DNA of 64,000 nucleotides from CAVQKZ01 sp963837325 (GCA_963837325.1 CAWIMV010000002.1:1054001-1118000), one strand, 5' to 3'; positions 16,721-25,599 are shown, numbered from the stretch's first letter. Translations and numbers: made by a program. The notes: generated by a model from the sequence alone, not told the origin.

Positions 16721-18670
16721 TCAACTCAGATTCACCGCACCGTCGTCGACCAAGAACGACGTTTGCAAGGACGAGTCCTCCGTGCCGGTCCACTTGATCG
16801 TCACCGTCTGACCGGCGTACGCAGACAGGCTGACCGAGCGCTGCACGTATCCCGTGCCCTTGTTCAGATTCGAGAACGACTGCACGGTGGCGCCATTCAC
16901 GCTGAGCACCAGCTTGTCGTACGCGCTGGAGGTGGTGGTCTCGGCGCTGTCGATCCACAGGTAGTAGCTCAACGACGCCGAACAACCCGCCGGGATGCTG
17001 ACCGAATGCGACAGCGTGTCGGTGTGCGTGGAGCCGTACCCGTTCAGCCAGGCGTAACCGGTGCCGGCGTGCGAGTGCGCGCCGTCGGTGTTGATGACGC
17101 CACTCGATGCTGTCCAGCCGGTCGAGCCCGACTCGAAGCCCGGGTTGGTGAGGACCTGGCCGGAACAGCCACCGCCTCCGCCGCCGCTGATCGTCCAGGT
17201 AAACGTCGTGCTGCCGGACGCGCCGGTGCTGTCACTGGCCGACACGGTCACGGTGAACGTGCCCGCCGCCGAAGGCGTGCCGGAGATCAAGCCGGACGAG
17301 GCGTTGATCGACAAGCCGGTGGGCAGGCCGCTGGCGCTGTAGGTCAGAGCCGCGCCACCGGAGTCCGACGCGCTGATCTGCAGGCTGGTCGCGGTGCCGA
17401 CGGTCCCGGTCTTGTTGCCGGGGTTGGTCACGGTGACGGTGTTGCCACCGCCGCCCCCGCCCGACGTGAACGCCGCCGTGCCGTTCGGAGTGCCGAGGCC
17501 GGTCGGACCGTCCCAACCGGCGCCACCCTTGCAGAGCGTGGACGGTGAGCACGAGCCGTTGCTGCCGCTGGTGACGTCGAACAGGTTGCCGGTGTGGGCA
17601 TACGGATCCGACGGTGGCTTGTCCGCCGCGCCGGGCGTGCCCGCGAGCGCGTACACCGATGCGATGAGGGGAGCCGACGCGCTGGTACCGCCGTATACGG
17701 CCCAGCCCGATCCGCCGTAGGTCTGGTACACCGCGACGCCGGTGTTGGGGTCCGCGACCGCCGACACGTCAGCGGTGGCGCGCCGGGTGCAGGCCGAGAT
17801 GCCGCTCTGCCATGACGGCTTCGGCTCATCGCTCGAGCAGCCGGAACCCGCACCGGACCACACCGTTTCGGTGAAGCCGCGGGCGTTGGACGCGGTGTTG
17901 AGCGAGGTGCCGCCGACCGCGACGACGTCGACCGACGTCGCGGGATAGATGACGCCGGCGGAGTAGCCGTTGTCACCAGTGGAGGCGGTGTAGACCACGC
18001 CGGAGGATTTGAAGTACGTCGAGTCGTAGCTCGGCTCCGACCCGCCTTCGGGACCGCCCCAGCTCATCGAGACGAACTTGGCGCCGAGGTCGGTTGCCTT
18101 CTTGACGGCGGTGAAGAGGTTGTCGGACGCGTCGTTGGCTTCGATGAGCGTGATCGCGCAGTTCGGGCAGGCGGCCGAGACCATGTCCAGGTCGAGCGAG
18201 ATCTCTCCGGCCCAGCCGGTGTCGCCTGCGGGCAGCGGGCTGGTCGCGCCGTTCTGGTTCAGCTTCTGGAAGCAGCCGTTGGCGGTCGTGCAGGGCGGCA
18301 GTCCGTACTGGCTGCGGTATGCGTTCAGATCCGATGCGGCGTTGGGGTCGTCGTAGGCGTCGACGATGTAGACCCGCTGACCGGAGCCGGCACTGGCCGG
18401 CAGCTTGTAGGCCGACTGCAGGCTCGACGGGCCGTAACCACTCGGCGCGGCTTGCGGGCTGACGGCGGACCTCGGGGTGAAGCCGAGGTCGCTGCGTCGC
18501 ATCGCGAAGCAGGCGTAGTGGCCGACTGAGACGTTCTGGGTGCAGCTGTCGACGGTCTTGATGCCGGTCGCACCGGGATGGGCTGGGGTGGCCAGCGCAT
18601 TGGTGGACAGGGCAATCGCGATCGCGGTGCCGCCAACGAGGACGGTTAGTCCCCGTGTAGCAACCTTCAC
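16721..18670 (-). CDS. Secreted S53 (sedolisin-type) serine-carboxyl protease with C-terminal accessory domains
   Basis: The GTG start at 18670 follows a strong AGGAGG site and opens a Sec signal peptide (about residues 1-28), giving 649 residues; the frame is open further upstream but the signal peptide fixes this start. The catalytic Glu156 and Asp160 are in GEISLDLD, the oxyanion Asp in TGDNG (about 233) and the nucleophile in GGTSASAP (Ser330). After a Gly-rich linker comes a putative Ig-like domain (about 430-515) and, after a second Gly run, a Cys-containing beta-sandwich (about 525-649) resembling binding modules. Only about 80 residues precede the catalytic domain, short for the S53 pro-region. 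It is probably an extracellular protein-degrading enzyme. Confidence 0.85.
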   Translation of the reverse strand: MKVATRGLTVLVGGTAIAIALSTNALATPAHPGATGIKTVDSCTQNVSVGHYACFAMRRSDLGFTPRSAVSPQAAPSGYGPSSLQSAYKLPASAGSGQRVYIVDAYDDPNAASDLNAYRSQYGLPPCTTANGCFQKLNQNGATSPLPAGDTGWAGEISLDLDMVSAACPNCAITLIEANDASDNLFTAVKKATDLGAKFVSMSWGGPEGGSEPSYDSTYFKSSGVVYTASTGDNGYSAGVIYPATSVDVVAVGGTSLNTASNARGFTETVWSGAGSGCSSDEPKPSWQSGISACTRRATADVSAVADPNTGVAVYQTYGGSGWAVYGGTSASAPLIASVYALAGTPGAADKPPSDPYAHTGNLFDVTSGSNGSCSPSTLCKGGAGWDGPTGLGTPNGTAAFTSGGGGGGNTVTVTNPGNKTGTVGTATSLQISASDSGGAALTYSASGLPTGLSINASSGLISGTPSAAGTFTVTVSASDSTGASGSTTFTWTISGGGGGGCSGQVLTNPGFESGSTGWTASSGVINTDGAHSHAGTGYAWLNGYGSTHTDTLSHSVSIPAGCSASLSYYLWIDSAETTTSSAYDKLVLSVNGATVQSFSNLNKGTGYVQRSVSLSAYAGQTVTIKWTGTEDSSLQTSFLVDDGAVNLS

Positions 18671-18916
18671 GGTGCCTCCTGGATGAATGCCCCCTGGTTG
18701 GGGACTTGAGCGAGAGGCTAGGACTCGACCGGCTCGGCCGGAGTATGTCGGTAATGTCAGGAAGTGGACAGGCAGGAAACGCCTAACTCGGACATAGCGC
18801 CGCGCGGACCGCCGTAGCCCGTTGGCCGGCCGCGACACGTCCCGGGCAGCGCGCCGGCCCAGCACTGTGGCCCGAGACGTGCGCACAGCGTGACCGACAC
18901 GCCCTAGGCTTTGCGC
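18671..18916. other. Divergent intergenic region between the protease and moaC
   Basis: This 246-bp region separates two divergent genes and must hold both promoters. It contains the AGGAGG site of the protease next to its GTG. No clear operator palindrome was found. Confidence 0.45.
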
Positions 18917-19405
18917 GTGGAACTCACGCATCTCGACGAGCAGGGCGCCGCTCGCATGGTCGACGTGTCGGGCAAGGACGTCACCGGGCGCACCGCGACT
19001 GCAGCCGGACGGTTTCGGACGACCCCCGAGGTGATCGCCCTGCTCAGCCGCGATGGCTTGCCCAAAGGCGACGCGCTGGCGGTGGCGCGGATCGCCGGCA
19101 TCGCCGGGGCCAAACGCACCCCCGATCTCGTGCCGCTGTGCCATCCCGTCGCCTTGCACGGCGTCACGGTCGATCTCGTGGTCGACGGCGACGGCATCGA
19201 CATCACCGCCACGACGCGCACGGCGGACCGAACCGGCGTGGAGATGGAAGCGCTGACCTCAGTGGTCGTCGCCGGGCTCGCCCTGTACGACATGGTGAAG
19301 GCCGTCGATCGGGGCGCGCAGCTGACCGACGTGCGGCTACTGGCCAAGGCCGGCGGGCGCAGCGGCGAGTGGAACCGCCAACCCGATTCGGGTGATGCAT
19401 TGTGA
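18917..19405 (+). CDS. moaC: Cyclic pyranopterin monophosphate synthase MoaC
   Basis: MoaC acts with MoaA in the first step of molybdenum cofactor synthesis, converting the GTP-derived intermediate to cyclic pyranopterin monophosphate. The 162-residue protein has the family signatures ARMVDVSGKDVTGRTA, AKRTPDLVPLCHPV and EMEALTSVVVAGLALYDMVKA. GTG 18917 gives the usual N-terminus (MELTHLDEQG). It overlaps mog by four bases (GTGA), the first of three coupled genes. moaA and moaD are not in the window. Confidence 0.95.
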   Translation: MELTHLDEQGAARMVDVSGKDVTGRTATAAGRFRTTPEVIALLSRDGLPKGDALAVARIAGIAGAKRTPDLVPLCHPVALHGVTVDLVVDGDGIDITATTRTADRTGVEMEALTSVVVAGLALYDMVKAVDRGAQLTDVRLLAKAGGRSGEWNRQPDSGDAL

Positions 19406-19890
19406 ACGTCGCTGTCGTGACCTGCTCGAACCGCTCGGCGTCGGGCGAGCGGCCGGACGAGTCGGGTGAACTGCTGGCCGCGCTACTCGAGAACGCCGGT
19501 CACCACGTGGCGTTCCGTCGGATCGTCACCGACGACATCGAGGCCATCCGAGCCGCGGTGGCCGATGCCGTCGAAGGCGGCGCCGCGGCCGTCCTGACGA
19601 CCGGCGGCACCGGGCTGACGCCGACCGACGTGACGCCTGAGGCCGTCGCGCCGCTGCTCGACCGCGAGATCCCGGGCATCGCGGAGGCGCTGCGCCAAGC
19701 GTCACGCGAGCAGGTGCCGACATCGGTGCTGTCTCGCGGTATCGCCGGTGCTGTCGGGACGACGCTCGTCGTGACGCTGCCGGGCTCGCCCGGTGGCGTG
19801 CGCGACGGCGTGGCGATCCTCGCGCCGCTGCTCGAGCATGCGGTCGATCAACTCGGCGGCGGCGACCATCGTCCAGGCGGCGGTATATGA
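19402..19890 (+). CDS. mog: Molybdopterin adenylyltransferase-like protein (MoaB/Mog)
   Basis: This 162-residue MoCF-fold protein resembles MogA/MoaB, which adenylates molybdopterin before molybdate insertion. The nucleotide/pterin motif TTGGTGLTPTDVTPEA is intact, as is the later TLPGSPGGVRDG loop. Start GTG 19402 overlaps moaC and the stop overlaps moaE, so the three are one transcription and translation unit. The MoeA partner is encoded separately at 24358. Confidence 0.9.
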   Translation: MNVAVVTCSNRSASGERPDESGELLAALLENAGHHVAFRRIVTDDIEAIRAAVADAVEGGAAAVLTTGGTGLTPTDVTPEAVAPLLDREIPGIAEALRQASREQVPTSVLSRGIAGAVGTTLVVTLPGSPGGVRDGVAILAPLLEHAVDQLGGGDHRPGGGI

Positions 19891-20306
19891 CCGAACCGGT
19901 GGTCGGGCTCTCGGACAGCCCGCTGGACGTGTGGGCGCACCGACAAGCTGTGGAGCACGGCGGTGCCGGCGCGAGTGTGGTGTTCGAGGGCGTCGTGCGC
20001 GATACCGACCGGGGCCGTCCCGTCGTCGAGTTGGAGTACCAGGCCCACCCCACCGCCGAACAGGTGCTGCGCGAAATCGTCGAGCAGTTCGGGGCCGAGG
20101 ACGGCGTGCTCGGCCTCGCGGTCAGCCACCGGGTCGGCGTGCTGCGGGTCGGAGACGTCGCGCTGGTCGCCGCAGTCGCGAGCGCGCATCGGGGCGCGGC
20201 GTTCGACGTTTGCGCGCGCCTTGTCGAGGAGGTCAAGCACCGGCTGCCGATCTGGAAGCGCCAGGTCTTCGCCGATGGCTCGGACGAGTGGGTCAACTAC
20301 CCCTGA
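19887..20306 (+). CDS. moaE: Molybdopterin synthase catalytic subunit MoaE
   Basis: MoaE, with the sulfur carrier MoaD, converts cyclic pyranopterin monophosphate to molybdopterin. The 139-residue protein has the expected core: VVFEGVVRDTDRG, LEYQAHP, the HRVGVLRVGD stretch, AHRGAAFDVCARLVEEVK with the conserved basic residues, and the PIWKRQVFADG C-terminus containing the catalytic Lys. It is last in the moaC-mog-moaE unit and converges on the next gene with six bases between stops. Confidence 0.94.
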   Translation: MTEPVVGLSDSPLDVWAHRQAVEHGGAGASVVFEGVVRDTDRGRPVVELEYQAHPTAEQVLREIVEQFGAEDGVLGLAVSHRVGVLRVGDVALVAAVASAHRGAAFDVCARLVEEVKHRLPIWKRQVFADGSDEWVNYP

Positions 20307-20312
20307 ACGGCG

Positions 20313-20795
20313 CTAGGCAGTCGGCTGGTCCGGGTCGAGCTTGACGACCGGCTCGGGACCGCCGGAGGGCTGATCCGGGTCGGGCGTGGCGATCGGCTCG
20401 GAGCCCAGGATCGGTTCGTCCGGGACCGGGGTGTCCACAGGCGGGGTCACGGTTTGTGCGCCTGGGGCCGACGCCGGACCGGGCTTGGCCACCGGCTTGT
20501 CCGGGTCGAGCCTTTCCTCGAGCTTCGAGGTCACCGACGAGATCTTGTCGGAGTACTTGCCGCCGGTGGCCTTGTCGATGCTCTCGGCCAGAGCGCTGAC
20601 GCCCTTCGCGCTGAGCTCGCCGGCCCGCTCGGCCAACTCGGCCGCCTTGTCCTTGGCCTGCGATGCGAGCGGCCCAGCGGCGGCGGCAGCAGTGCCGGCC
20701 AGCTCGGTGGCCTTCTCCTTGAGGGGTCCGGCGGCGGCGGCCGCCTGCGCGGCAAGTTCCGCGGCCCTGTCGGTGATCTTGCCCGGTTCGCTCAT
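20313..20795 (-). CDS. MT0933-like antitoxin-family protein
   Basis: This 160-residue protein is Ala/Lys-rich and helical over residues 5-100, with two similar Ala-rich units (LAAQAAAAAGPLKEKATE and LAGTAAAAAGPLASQAKD). The segment SIDKATGGKYSDKISSVTSKLEERL is the signature of the MT0933/Rv0909 antitoxin family. The C-terminal 50 residues are Pro/Asp-rich and repetitive (PDPDQPSGGPEPVV, LDPDQP). No toxin-like partner is adjacent, so an antitoxin role is uncertain; many family members are orphan proteins. Confidence 0.7.
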   Translation of the reverse strand: MSEPGKITDRAAELAAQAAAAAGPLKEKATELAGTAAAAAGPLASQAKDKAAELAERAGELSAKGVSALAESIDKATGGKYSDKISSVTSKLEERLDPDKPVAKPGPASAPGAQTVTPPVDTPVPDEPILGSEPIATPDPDQPSGGPEPVVKLDPDQPTA

Positions 20796-20869
20796 GTTGC
20801 CCACCTTCTGCGACGTCGGTCCTGCTCTGGATTCATCAAAGCATCCGAGGCGATCCCGGGCACACTGGG

Positions 20870-21076
20870 GTGGTGAGCGACGAGCCCCGGACGGACCCAC
20901 CCGAGACCGCCGCGGAGACCATCCCCGAGTCGGCCGCGAAGACAGCTCCCGCGGAAGAGCCGGTGCTTCCGGAGGTGTCTGGCGACGACCGCGACGTTGG
21001 TTGGGGTGCGGACCCGGAGGTCGGCCGCCGCGACGAGCAGTGGTACCGACGCGAGCGCCCACCGCATCACGAGTGA
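20870..21076 (+). CDS. Small acidic hypothetical protein
   Basis: This 68-residue protein (GTG 20870 or 20873) has a disordered acidic N-terminal half (ETAAETIPESAAKTAPAEEP) and a conserved-looking end with Trp, Tyr and a PPHH motif (GWGADPEVGRRDEQWYRRER). Similar short proteins with a PPHH tail are common in actinomycetes and have no known function. It is divergent from the MT0933-like gene. Confidence 0.6.
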   Translation: MVSDEPRTDPPETAAETIPESAAKTAPAEEPVLPEVSGDDRDVGWGADPEVGRRDEQWYRRERPPHHE

Positions 21077-21112
21077 CGCGCCGGGCTTAGTCCCGACCGG
21101 CGCCGCCGCCCT

Positions 21113-21517
21113 TCAGGCGTTGCGCTGGGCGCTGAGCAGATCGCGGATCTCGCGCAACAGGATTGCCTCGTCACTGGAAACGCTGGCGACGTCCTGCGGT
21201 TCACCCGCCGCCCGCCGTCGGGCCTGCAACTCGGTCAGCTTCTTGATCGGCACGATGACGAAGAAGTAGATGGCGGCGGCGACCAGCAGGAATTGCACCG
21301 CGGCGTTGATGAAGTCGCCGTAGCGGAACTGGCTCTTGTTGATGGTGAACGTCAGGTTGCTGAAGTCGGGTTTGCCGAACAGCGCCGCGACGAGCGGAGT
21401 GATCAGGTCCTTGACCAGCGCGGTGACGATCGCAGTGAACGCGGCCCCGATCACCACGGCGACGGCGAGGTCGACCACGTTGCCACGCATGATGAATTCC
21501 TTGAATCCCTTGAGCAT
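21113..21517 (-). CDS. mscL: Large-conductance mechanosensitive channel MscL
   Basis: MscL forms a homopentameric emergency-release channel in the cytoplasmic membrane during hypo-osmotic shock. The 134-residue protein has the normal length, the N-terminal helix MLKGFKEFIMRGNVVDLAVAVVIGAAF leading into TM1, a periplasmic loop with FRYGDFINAA, TM2 (QFLLVAAAIYFFVIVPI) and a cytoplasmic helical bundle. An AGGAGGT ribosome-binding site precedes ATG 21517. Confidence 0.96.
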   Translation of the reverse strand: MLKGFKEFIMRGNVVDLAVAVVIGAAFTAIVTALVKDLITPLVAALFGKPDFSNLTFTINKSQFRYGDFINAAVQFLLVAAAIYFFVIVPIKKLTELQARRRAAGEPQDVASVSSDEAILLREIRDLLSAQRNA

Positions 21518-21568
21518 GAGACCTCCTGGCTGTCGCAGGGACGGCGGGCGCCGACCGCAGCAGAGAGG

Positions 21569-22252
21569 CTAGGGCGGATCCGCGACGACGGCGAGTACCT
21601 GATGGCCAGGCAAGGCGGCGAGTCGCAGAGCGGTGCCGCGGTCGGTGGCGATGATCACCTGGGTCGTGTCGGTGCTCGCCGCAGCATTCGTCGGCGGTAG
21701 CACCGCGAGTACCGCAACGGCCTGCGCCACCGCAACGGCTCGCGAACTCGCCGCTGCGGGCTCGCCCGAGGAACCGACTGGCGCGTTCTCGTCAGCGGGT
21801 CCAGCGAGGACGTCGACATGGTCACCCGGATGGACGAAGCTCGCCACGTCAGCGTCGGTGCGCACCGCCGCCGCGACCGCTCCAGGCGGCAGCCCGGCGG
21901 TTAGACCCGCACCGACGACACGGGCGGTGGTCACGGCTTCGCCGGCGTCGATCGGCCCGGCCAGGCGCCGCCCGACCAGTTCGCGTGGCGCGGAGTGCGC
22001 GCCGACGGGGACGAGGCGGCGCGGCCAGGACGCGATCGCGAGGTCGCGGCGGCCCAACGGGTGGGCAGCACCCAAAGCGCGGGCCGCGACCACGACCAAC
22101 CGCGTTTGTGTCGGCTGACCGCGTGCGGGCGCGGAAGCCGGGGATCTGGCCGCGACCGCGCTGGCAGCGGCGAGCAGCAGGCAGCTGAGTGCGGCGAGTC
22201 GGCGCGGCCAGCGATCGAGGCGGCGCAGCAGGCGGAGCAACGGCAAGGGCAT
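21569..22252 (-). CDS. SAF-domain protein resembling CpaB/RcpC pilus assembly proteins
   Basis: This 227-residue protein has an N-terminal membrane anchor (residues about 17-36, RLAALSCLLLAAASAVAA) and a SAF domain (about 50-110: ARALGAAHPLGRRDLAIASWP, GRRLAGPIDAGEAVTTARV). A RcpC/CpaB-like second part follows (about 120-225). CpaB proteins belong to Flp/Tad pilus systems at the inner membrane. No other pilus genes are in the window, so it may be a stand-alone actinobacterial homologue. Confidence 0.75.
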   Translation of the reverse strand: MPLPLLRLLRRLDRWPRRLAALSCLLLAAASAVAARSPASAPARGQPTQTRLVVVAARALGAAHPLGRRDLAIASWPRRLVPVGAHSAPRELVGRRLAGPIDAGEAVTTARVVGAGLTAGLPPGAVAAAVRTDADVASFVHPGDHVDVLAGPADENAPVGSSGEPAAASSRAVAVAQAVAVLAVLPPTNAAASTDTTQVIIATDRGTALRLAALPGHQVLAVVADPP

Positions 22253-22354
22253 GGCCCGGACGCTAGGAAGCGCGAGCGATCAAGGACAAGCGGTCAACCA
22301 TCACCTGTGGACGACACGCCGTCCTGTGGATAACGGCGCCGCGCTTGTCGGAGG

Positions 22355-22738
22355 TCAGGCCGAAGCTGCGGCTGGGTTCGCGCTGGACGAACGGGAAGAG
22401 GAGGAATCCGATGACGTACCTGACTTCGCCGGCTTCGGCGCCGCGGCGGCCGAATCGCCCGAAGCCGCCGCCGGCTTGGCCGCGGGTGCGTCCGACTTCG
22501 TCGACGGCTCGGCCTTGGCCGAGGTGTCCGCGTCGGCCGACTTCTTATCGGCGTCCTTGCGGCTGTCGTTGCGGTAGAAGCCGGAGCCCTTGAACACGAC
22601 GCCAACTGGCGAGAACACCTTCCGCACCGGACCAGCACACGTCGGGCACTCGGTCGCGTTCGGGTCGGTGAACGACTGCACCAACTCGAAGCGGGTGCCA
22701 CACGCCGCGTTCGTGCACGCGTACTGATAGGTGGGCAT
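22355..22738 (-). CDS. FmdB-family zinc-ribbon protein
   Basis: Residues 1-50 form the FmdB regulator-type zinc ribbon: MPTYQYACTNAACGTRFE with two Cys, then CPTCAGPVRKVFSPVGVVFKGSGFYRND with two more. The remaining 75 residues are a low-complexity Ala/Ser/Lys tail, probably disordered. The family was named from a methanogen formamidase regulator, but its function in actinomycetes is unknown. It is usually found between the SAF-domain and 5-formyl-THF cyclo-ligase genes, as here. Confidence 0.88.
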   Translation of the reverse strand: MPTYQYACTNAACGTRFELVQSFTDPNATECPTCAGPVRKVFSPVGVVFKGSGFYRNDSRKDADKKSADADTSAKAEPSTKSDAPAAKPAAASGDSAAAAPKPAKSGTSSDSSSSRSSSANPAAASA

Positions 22739-22850
22739 ATCGGGCGATCCTCCGGACGGTCATCGGCAAGCGGCCAGCGATACTGGCACTCGAACACTAC
22801 GACTGCTAACCATCGTGGCTGATGCGGGCATTCCCCGCCACTCGCCGGGC

Positions 22851-23402
22851 TCAGTCGCGGGCGAAGTCATGCCAGCCGGCCGGGGTCACCGCAGCCGATA
22901 CCGGCACGTCCCACTCGTCCGTCGGAAGCTCCTCCACAAGCTCGCCGGCAAAGAGCAGGGCCGCTATCGGAACCGCGCGCGCGACCCGACGCAGGGCCCG
23001 GTCGTACGACCCGCCGCCGCGGCCGAGCCGCGCGCCGTCGCGGGCGACGGCCAATGCCGGTACGAGCACCGCGTCAGCGGCGGCGATCGCCTCGACGCCG
23101 AGCGGAGCGCGGAGCTGCCGGCCGGTTGCGTCCCACTCGGCCCAGTCGAGGTCCCGGTCGGCCAGCAGCACCGGCACCAACACCCGGATGCCCCGCCCGG
23201 CCAGCGCGTTGAGCAACGCGGTCGAGCCCGGTTCGCTCGGCAACGGGTCGTAGGCCGCGACGCACCGCCAGCCGGCAGCGTCGGCCCGTTCCACGACGGC
23301 GGCACACACCTGGCGCCGCGCGGCTTCGACCTCGTCGAGCGGGCGGGCCCGGCGCCCAGCGCCCAGTCGAGCGCGGAGGGTCGGCTTATCTGCTCGCTGC
23401 AC
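22851..23402 (-). CDS. 5-formyltetrahydrofolate cyclo-ligase
   Basis: This 183-residue enzyme converts 5-formyl-THF to 5,10-methenyl-THF with ATP, recycling a folate storage form. Family features visible are the N-terminal basic helix with LRARLGAGRRARP, the central AAYDPLPSEPGS, and the ATP/Mg loop ARLGRGGGSYDRAL. The C-terminal DEWDVPVSAAVTPAGW is also typical. The start is GTG 23402 and the length is normal. It is divergent from galU, with 31 bp between start codons. Confidence 0.9.
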   Translation of the reverse strand: MQRADKPTLRARLGAGRRARPLDEVEAARRQVCAAVVERADAAGWRCVAAYDPLPSEPGSTALLNALAGRGIRVLVPVLLADRDLDWAEWDATGRQLRAPLGVEAIAAADAVLVPALAVARDGARLGRGGGSYDRALRRVARAVPIAALLFAGELVEELPTDEWDVPVSAAVTPAGWHDFARD

Positions 23403-23433
23403 GCGCCCATTGTGGCCCGGTTAGGCTCGCGGC

Positions 23434-24318
23434 ATGGCTCCAAGTCGCGTCCGCAAGGCACTCGTCCCCGCGGCCGGACGTGGCACCAGGTTCTTGCCAC
23501 TGACCAAGTCGGTGCCCAAGGAACTGTTGCCGATCGTCAGCACGCCGGCCCTCGAGTTCGTCGTCACCGAGGCCAGCCAGAACGGCCTCGGCGACATCCT
23601 GCTCGTGCTCAGCGAGGACAAGGGCGCGATCGCCGACTACTTCGCGCCCAACCGCGAGCTGGAGGACGCGCTCCGGGCCAAGGGCGATACCGAGGGCCTG
23701 GCCAGCATCGCCCGTCCGGCCGAACTGGCCACGATCCACCACGTCGAGCAGCTCGAACCACGCGGCCTCGGTGATGCGGTGGCCCATGGCGAGCAGTTCG
23801 CGGCCGGCGAACCGTTAGCCGTCCTGTTGCCTGACGACTTGATTGACGACCGCGATCAGCTACTCGGGACCATGCTCGACGTGTACACCGAGCACGGCGG
23901 GATCGTGCTGGGCCTCATCGACGTACCGCGCGCGGAGATAGGCAAGTACGGCGTGGCTGCGCCCGCCGAGGGCGCCGAAGTCGACGGGGATGTGGTCGCC
24001 CTCGCCGACCTGGTCGAGAAGCCCGAGCCGGACGAGGCGCCGAGCACGCTGGGGATCATCGGACGCTACGTCCTGCCGCCGGAGATCTTCGACGCGCTGC
24101 GCGACACCAAGCCGGGTGCCGGCGGCGAGATCCAGCTGACCGACGCGATGCACCGCCTGGCCAGCCAGGGCGTCCCGTTGCACGGCGTGGTGTTCCGCGG
24201 CCGGCGCTACGACACCGGAAATCGACTCGAGTACGTCAAGGCAGTGGTTCAGCTCGCGAGCCGACACCCCGACATTGGCCGCGATTTCACCGCTTGGCTG
24301 CGGGACTATGTTCCGTAG
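23434..24318 (+). CDS. galU: UTP-glucose-1-phosphate uridylyltransferase
   Basis: GalU makes UDP-glucose for cell-wall, glycolipid and storage sugars. The 294-residue protein has the nucleotide-binding LVPAAGRGTRFLPLTKSVPKELLPI at its N-terminus, the metal-site LLPDDLIDD (about residues 130-138), EKPEPDEAPSTLGIIGRYVL, the GGEIQLTDA motif and the RYDTGNRLEYVKA end. It leads the conserved galU-moeA/glp-acetyltransferase-glpR cluster; moeA/glp begins 39 bp downstream. Confidence 0.96.
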   Translation: MAPSRVRKALVPAAGRGTRFLPLTKSVPKELLPIVSTPALEFVVTEASQNGLGDILLVLSEDKGAIADYFAPNRELEDALRAKGDTEGLASIARPAELATIHHVEQLEPRGLGDAVAHGEQFAAGEPLAVLLPDDLIDDRDQLLGTMLDVYTEHGGIVLGLIDVPRAEIGKYGVAAPAEGAEVDGDVVALADLVEKPEPDEAPSTLGIIGRYVLPPEIFDALRDTKPGAGGEIQLTDAMHRLASQGVPLHGVVFRGRRYDTGNRLEYVKAVVQLASRHPDIGRDFTAWLRDYVP

Positions 24319-24357
24319 CTCCCGCGCCTGGGTGCCGACCTCGAGGAGAACTGATTA

Positions 24358-25599
24358 GTGGTTGACGACGACCGCCTGCGGACGGTCGATGAGCACCTTG
24401 CGGCCGTGCTCGAGGGCGTCGGCTCGATCGAGCCGATCGAGCTCACACTGCTGGACAGCCAGGGCCTGCTGCTGGCCGAGAACGTCGTCACCGACGTGCC
24501 GCTGCCCGGCTTCGACAACGCAGCACTGGACGGCTACGCCGTGCGCGCCGTCGACACTCGTGGGGCAACTTCGGAGGACCCGGCCGTGCTGCCGGTGATC
24601 GGTGACGTCGCGGCCGGGGCCAAGTCGCGCTCGGGCATGGGGCCCGGGCTCGCCATGCGGATCATGACCGGCGCCCCCATCCCGGCGGGGGCCGACGCCG
24701 TCATCGCGCTCGAGGACACCGACCGAGGTGTTGCCCGGGTCGCGATCAACCGCGCCGTGCTCAGCGGTGAGCACGTGCGCCGTACCGGCGAGGATCTGCC
24801 TGCGGGCGCTCCGGCACTCGGCGCGGGGGCCGCACTCGGGCCACAACAACTGGCCCTGCTGGCGGCGATCGGACGCGACCGGGTCGTGGTTCGGCCCCGG
24901 CCGCGGGTGCTCGTCATCTCCACCGGCAGCGAGCTGATCGAAGTCGGCAACCGCGCGGCGTTCGGCGAGGTGACCGACTCCAATTCCTACCTGATTTCCG
25001 CGGCCGCGAAGGACTCCGGCGCCGACGCTCGGCGGACCGGCATCGTGCCGGACGACCACGCCAAGTTGCTCGACGTGCTCGAGACCCAACTGCTGCGAGC
25101 CGACCTACTCGTCACGACCGGTGGTGTGAGCACGGGCGCATTCGACATCGTCCGGCAGGCGTTGTCCGAGCTCGGGACGGTCGAATTCGCCGACGTCGCC
25201 ATGCAGCCCGGCCGCCCGCAGGGATTTGGGCACCTCGGTAACCGGGTGCCGATTTTCTGCCTGCCCGGCAACCCGGTGAGCGCGCTCGTCTCGTTCGAAG
25301 TGTTCGTGCGCCCCGCGATCCGCAAACTGCTGGGCAAGCGCAACCTGCACCGGGCGACCGTGCAGGCGGTCGCGCTGGAGCGGGCCGAGAGCCCCGAAGG
25401 CCTTCGGCAGTACCGGCGGGGAGTGCTGCACCGCGAAGCCACGGGCGGATATAGCGTCTCGCTGGTCGGTGGCGCGGGTTCCCACCTGATCGCTTCGATG
25501 GCATCGTCCAATTGCCTCGTGGTCATCGACGAGGAAGTGACCGAAGTGGTCGCGGGGTCACGGGTAACTGTGATTCCGTTGCTGCTCTCGAACCGGTGA
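24358..25599 (+). CDS. glp: MoeA / gephyrin-like molybdotransferase (Glp)
   Basis: This 413-residue protein has the full MoeA layout: N-terminal domains with PLPGFDNAALDGYAV, MRIMTGAPIPAGADAVIALEDT, a central MoCF domain with VISTGSELIE, TDSNSYLI and TTGGVSTGAFD, and a C-terminal beta-barrel. MoeA inserts molybdate into adenylated molybdopterin. In corynebacteria the homologue in the cluster with glpR, called Glp, also binds FtsZ and acts in cell division. The presence of galU upstream and glpR/sepX two genes downstream points to the Glp type. GTG 24358 follows AGGAG. Confidence 0.9.
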   Translation: MVDDDRLRTVDEHLAAVLEGVGSIEPIELTLLDSQGLLLAENVVTDVPLPGFDNAALDGYAVRAVDTRGATSEDPAVLPVIGDVAAGAKSRSGMGPGLAMRIMTGAPIPAGADAVIALEDTDRGVARVAINRAVLSGEHVRRTGEDLPAGAPALGAGAALGPQQLALLAAIGRDRVVVRPRPRVLVISTGSELIEVGNRAAFGEVTDSNSYLISAAAKDSGADARRTGIVPDDHAKLLDVLETQLLRADLLVTTGGVSTGAFDIVRQALSELGTVEFADVAMQPGRPQGFGHLGNRVPIFCLPGNPVSALVSFEVFVRPAIRKLLGKRNLHRATVQAVALERAESPEGLRQYRRGVLHREATGGYSVSLVGGAGSHLIASMASSNCLVVIDEEVTEVVAGSRVTVIPLLLSNR

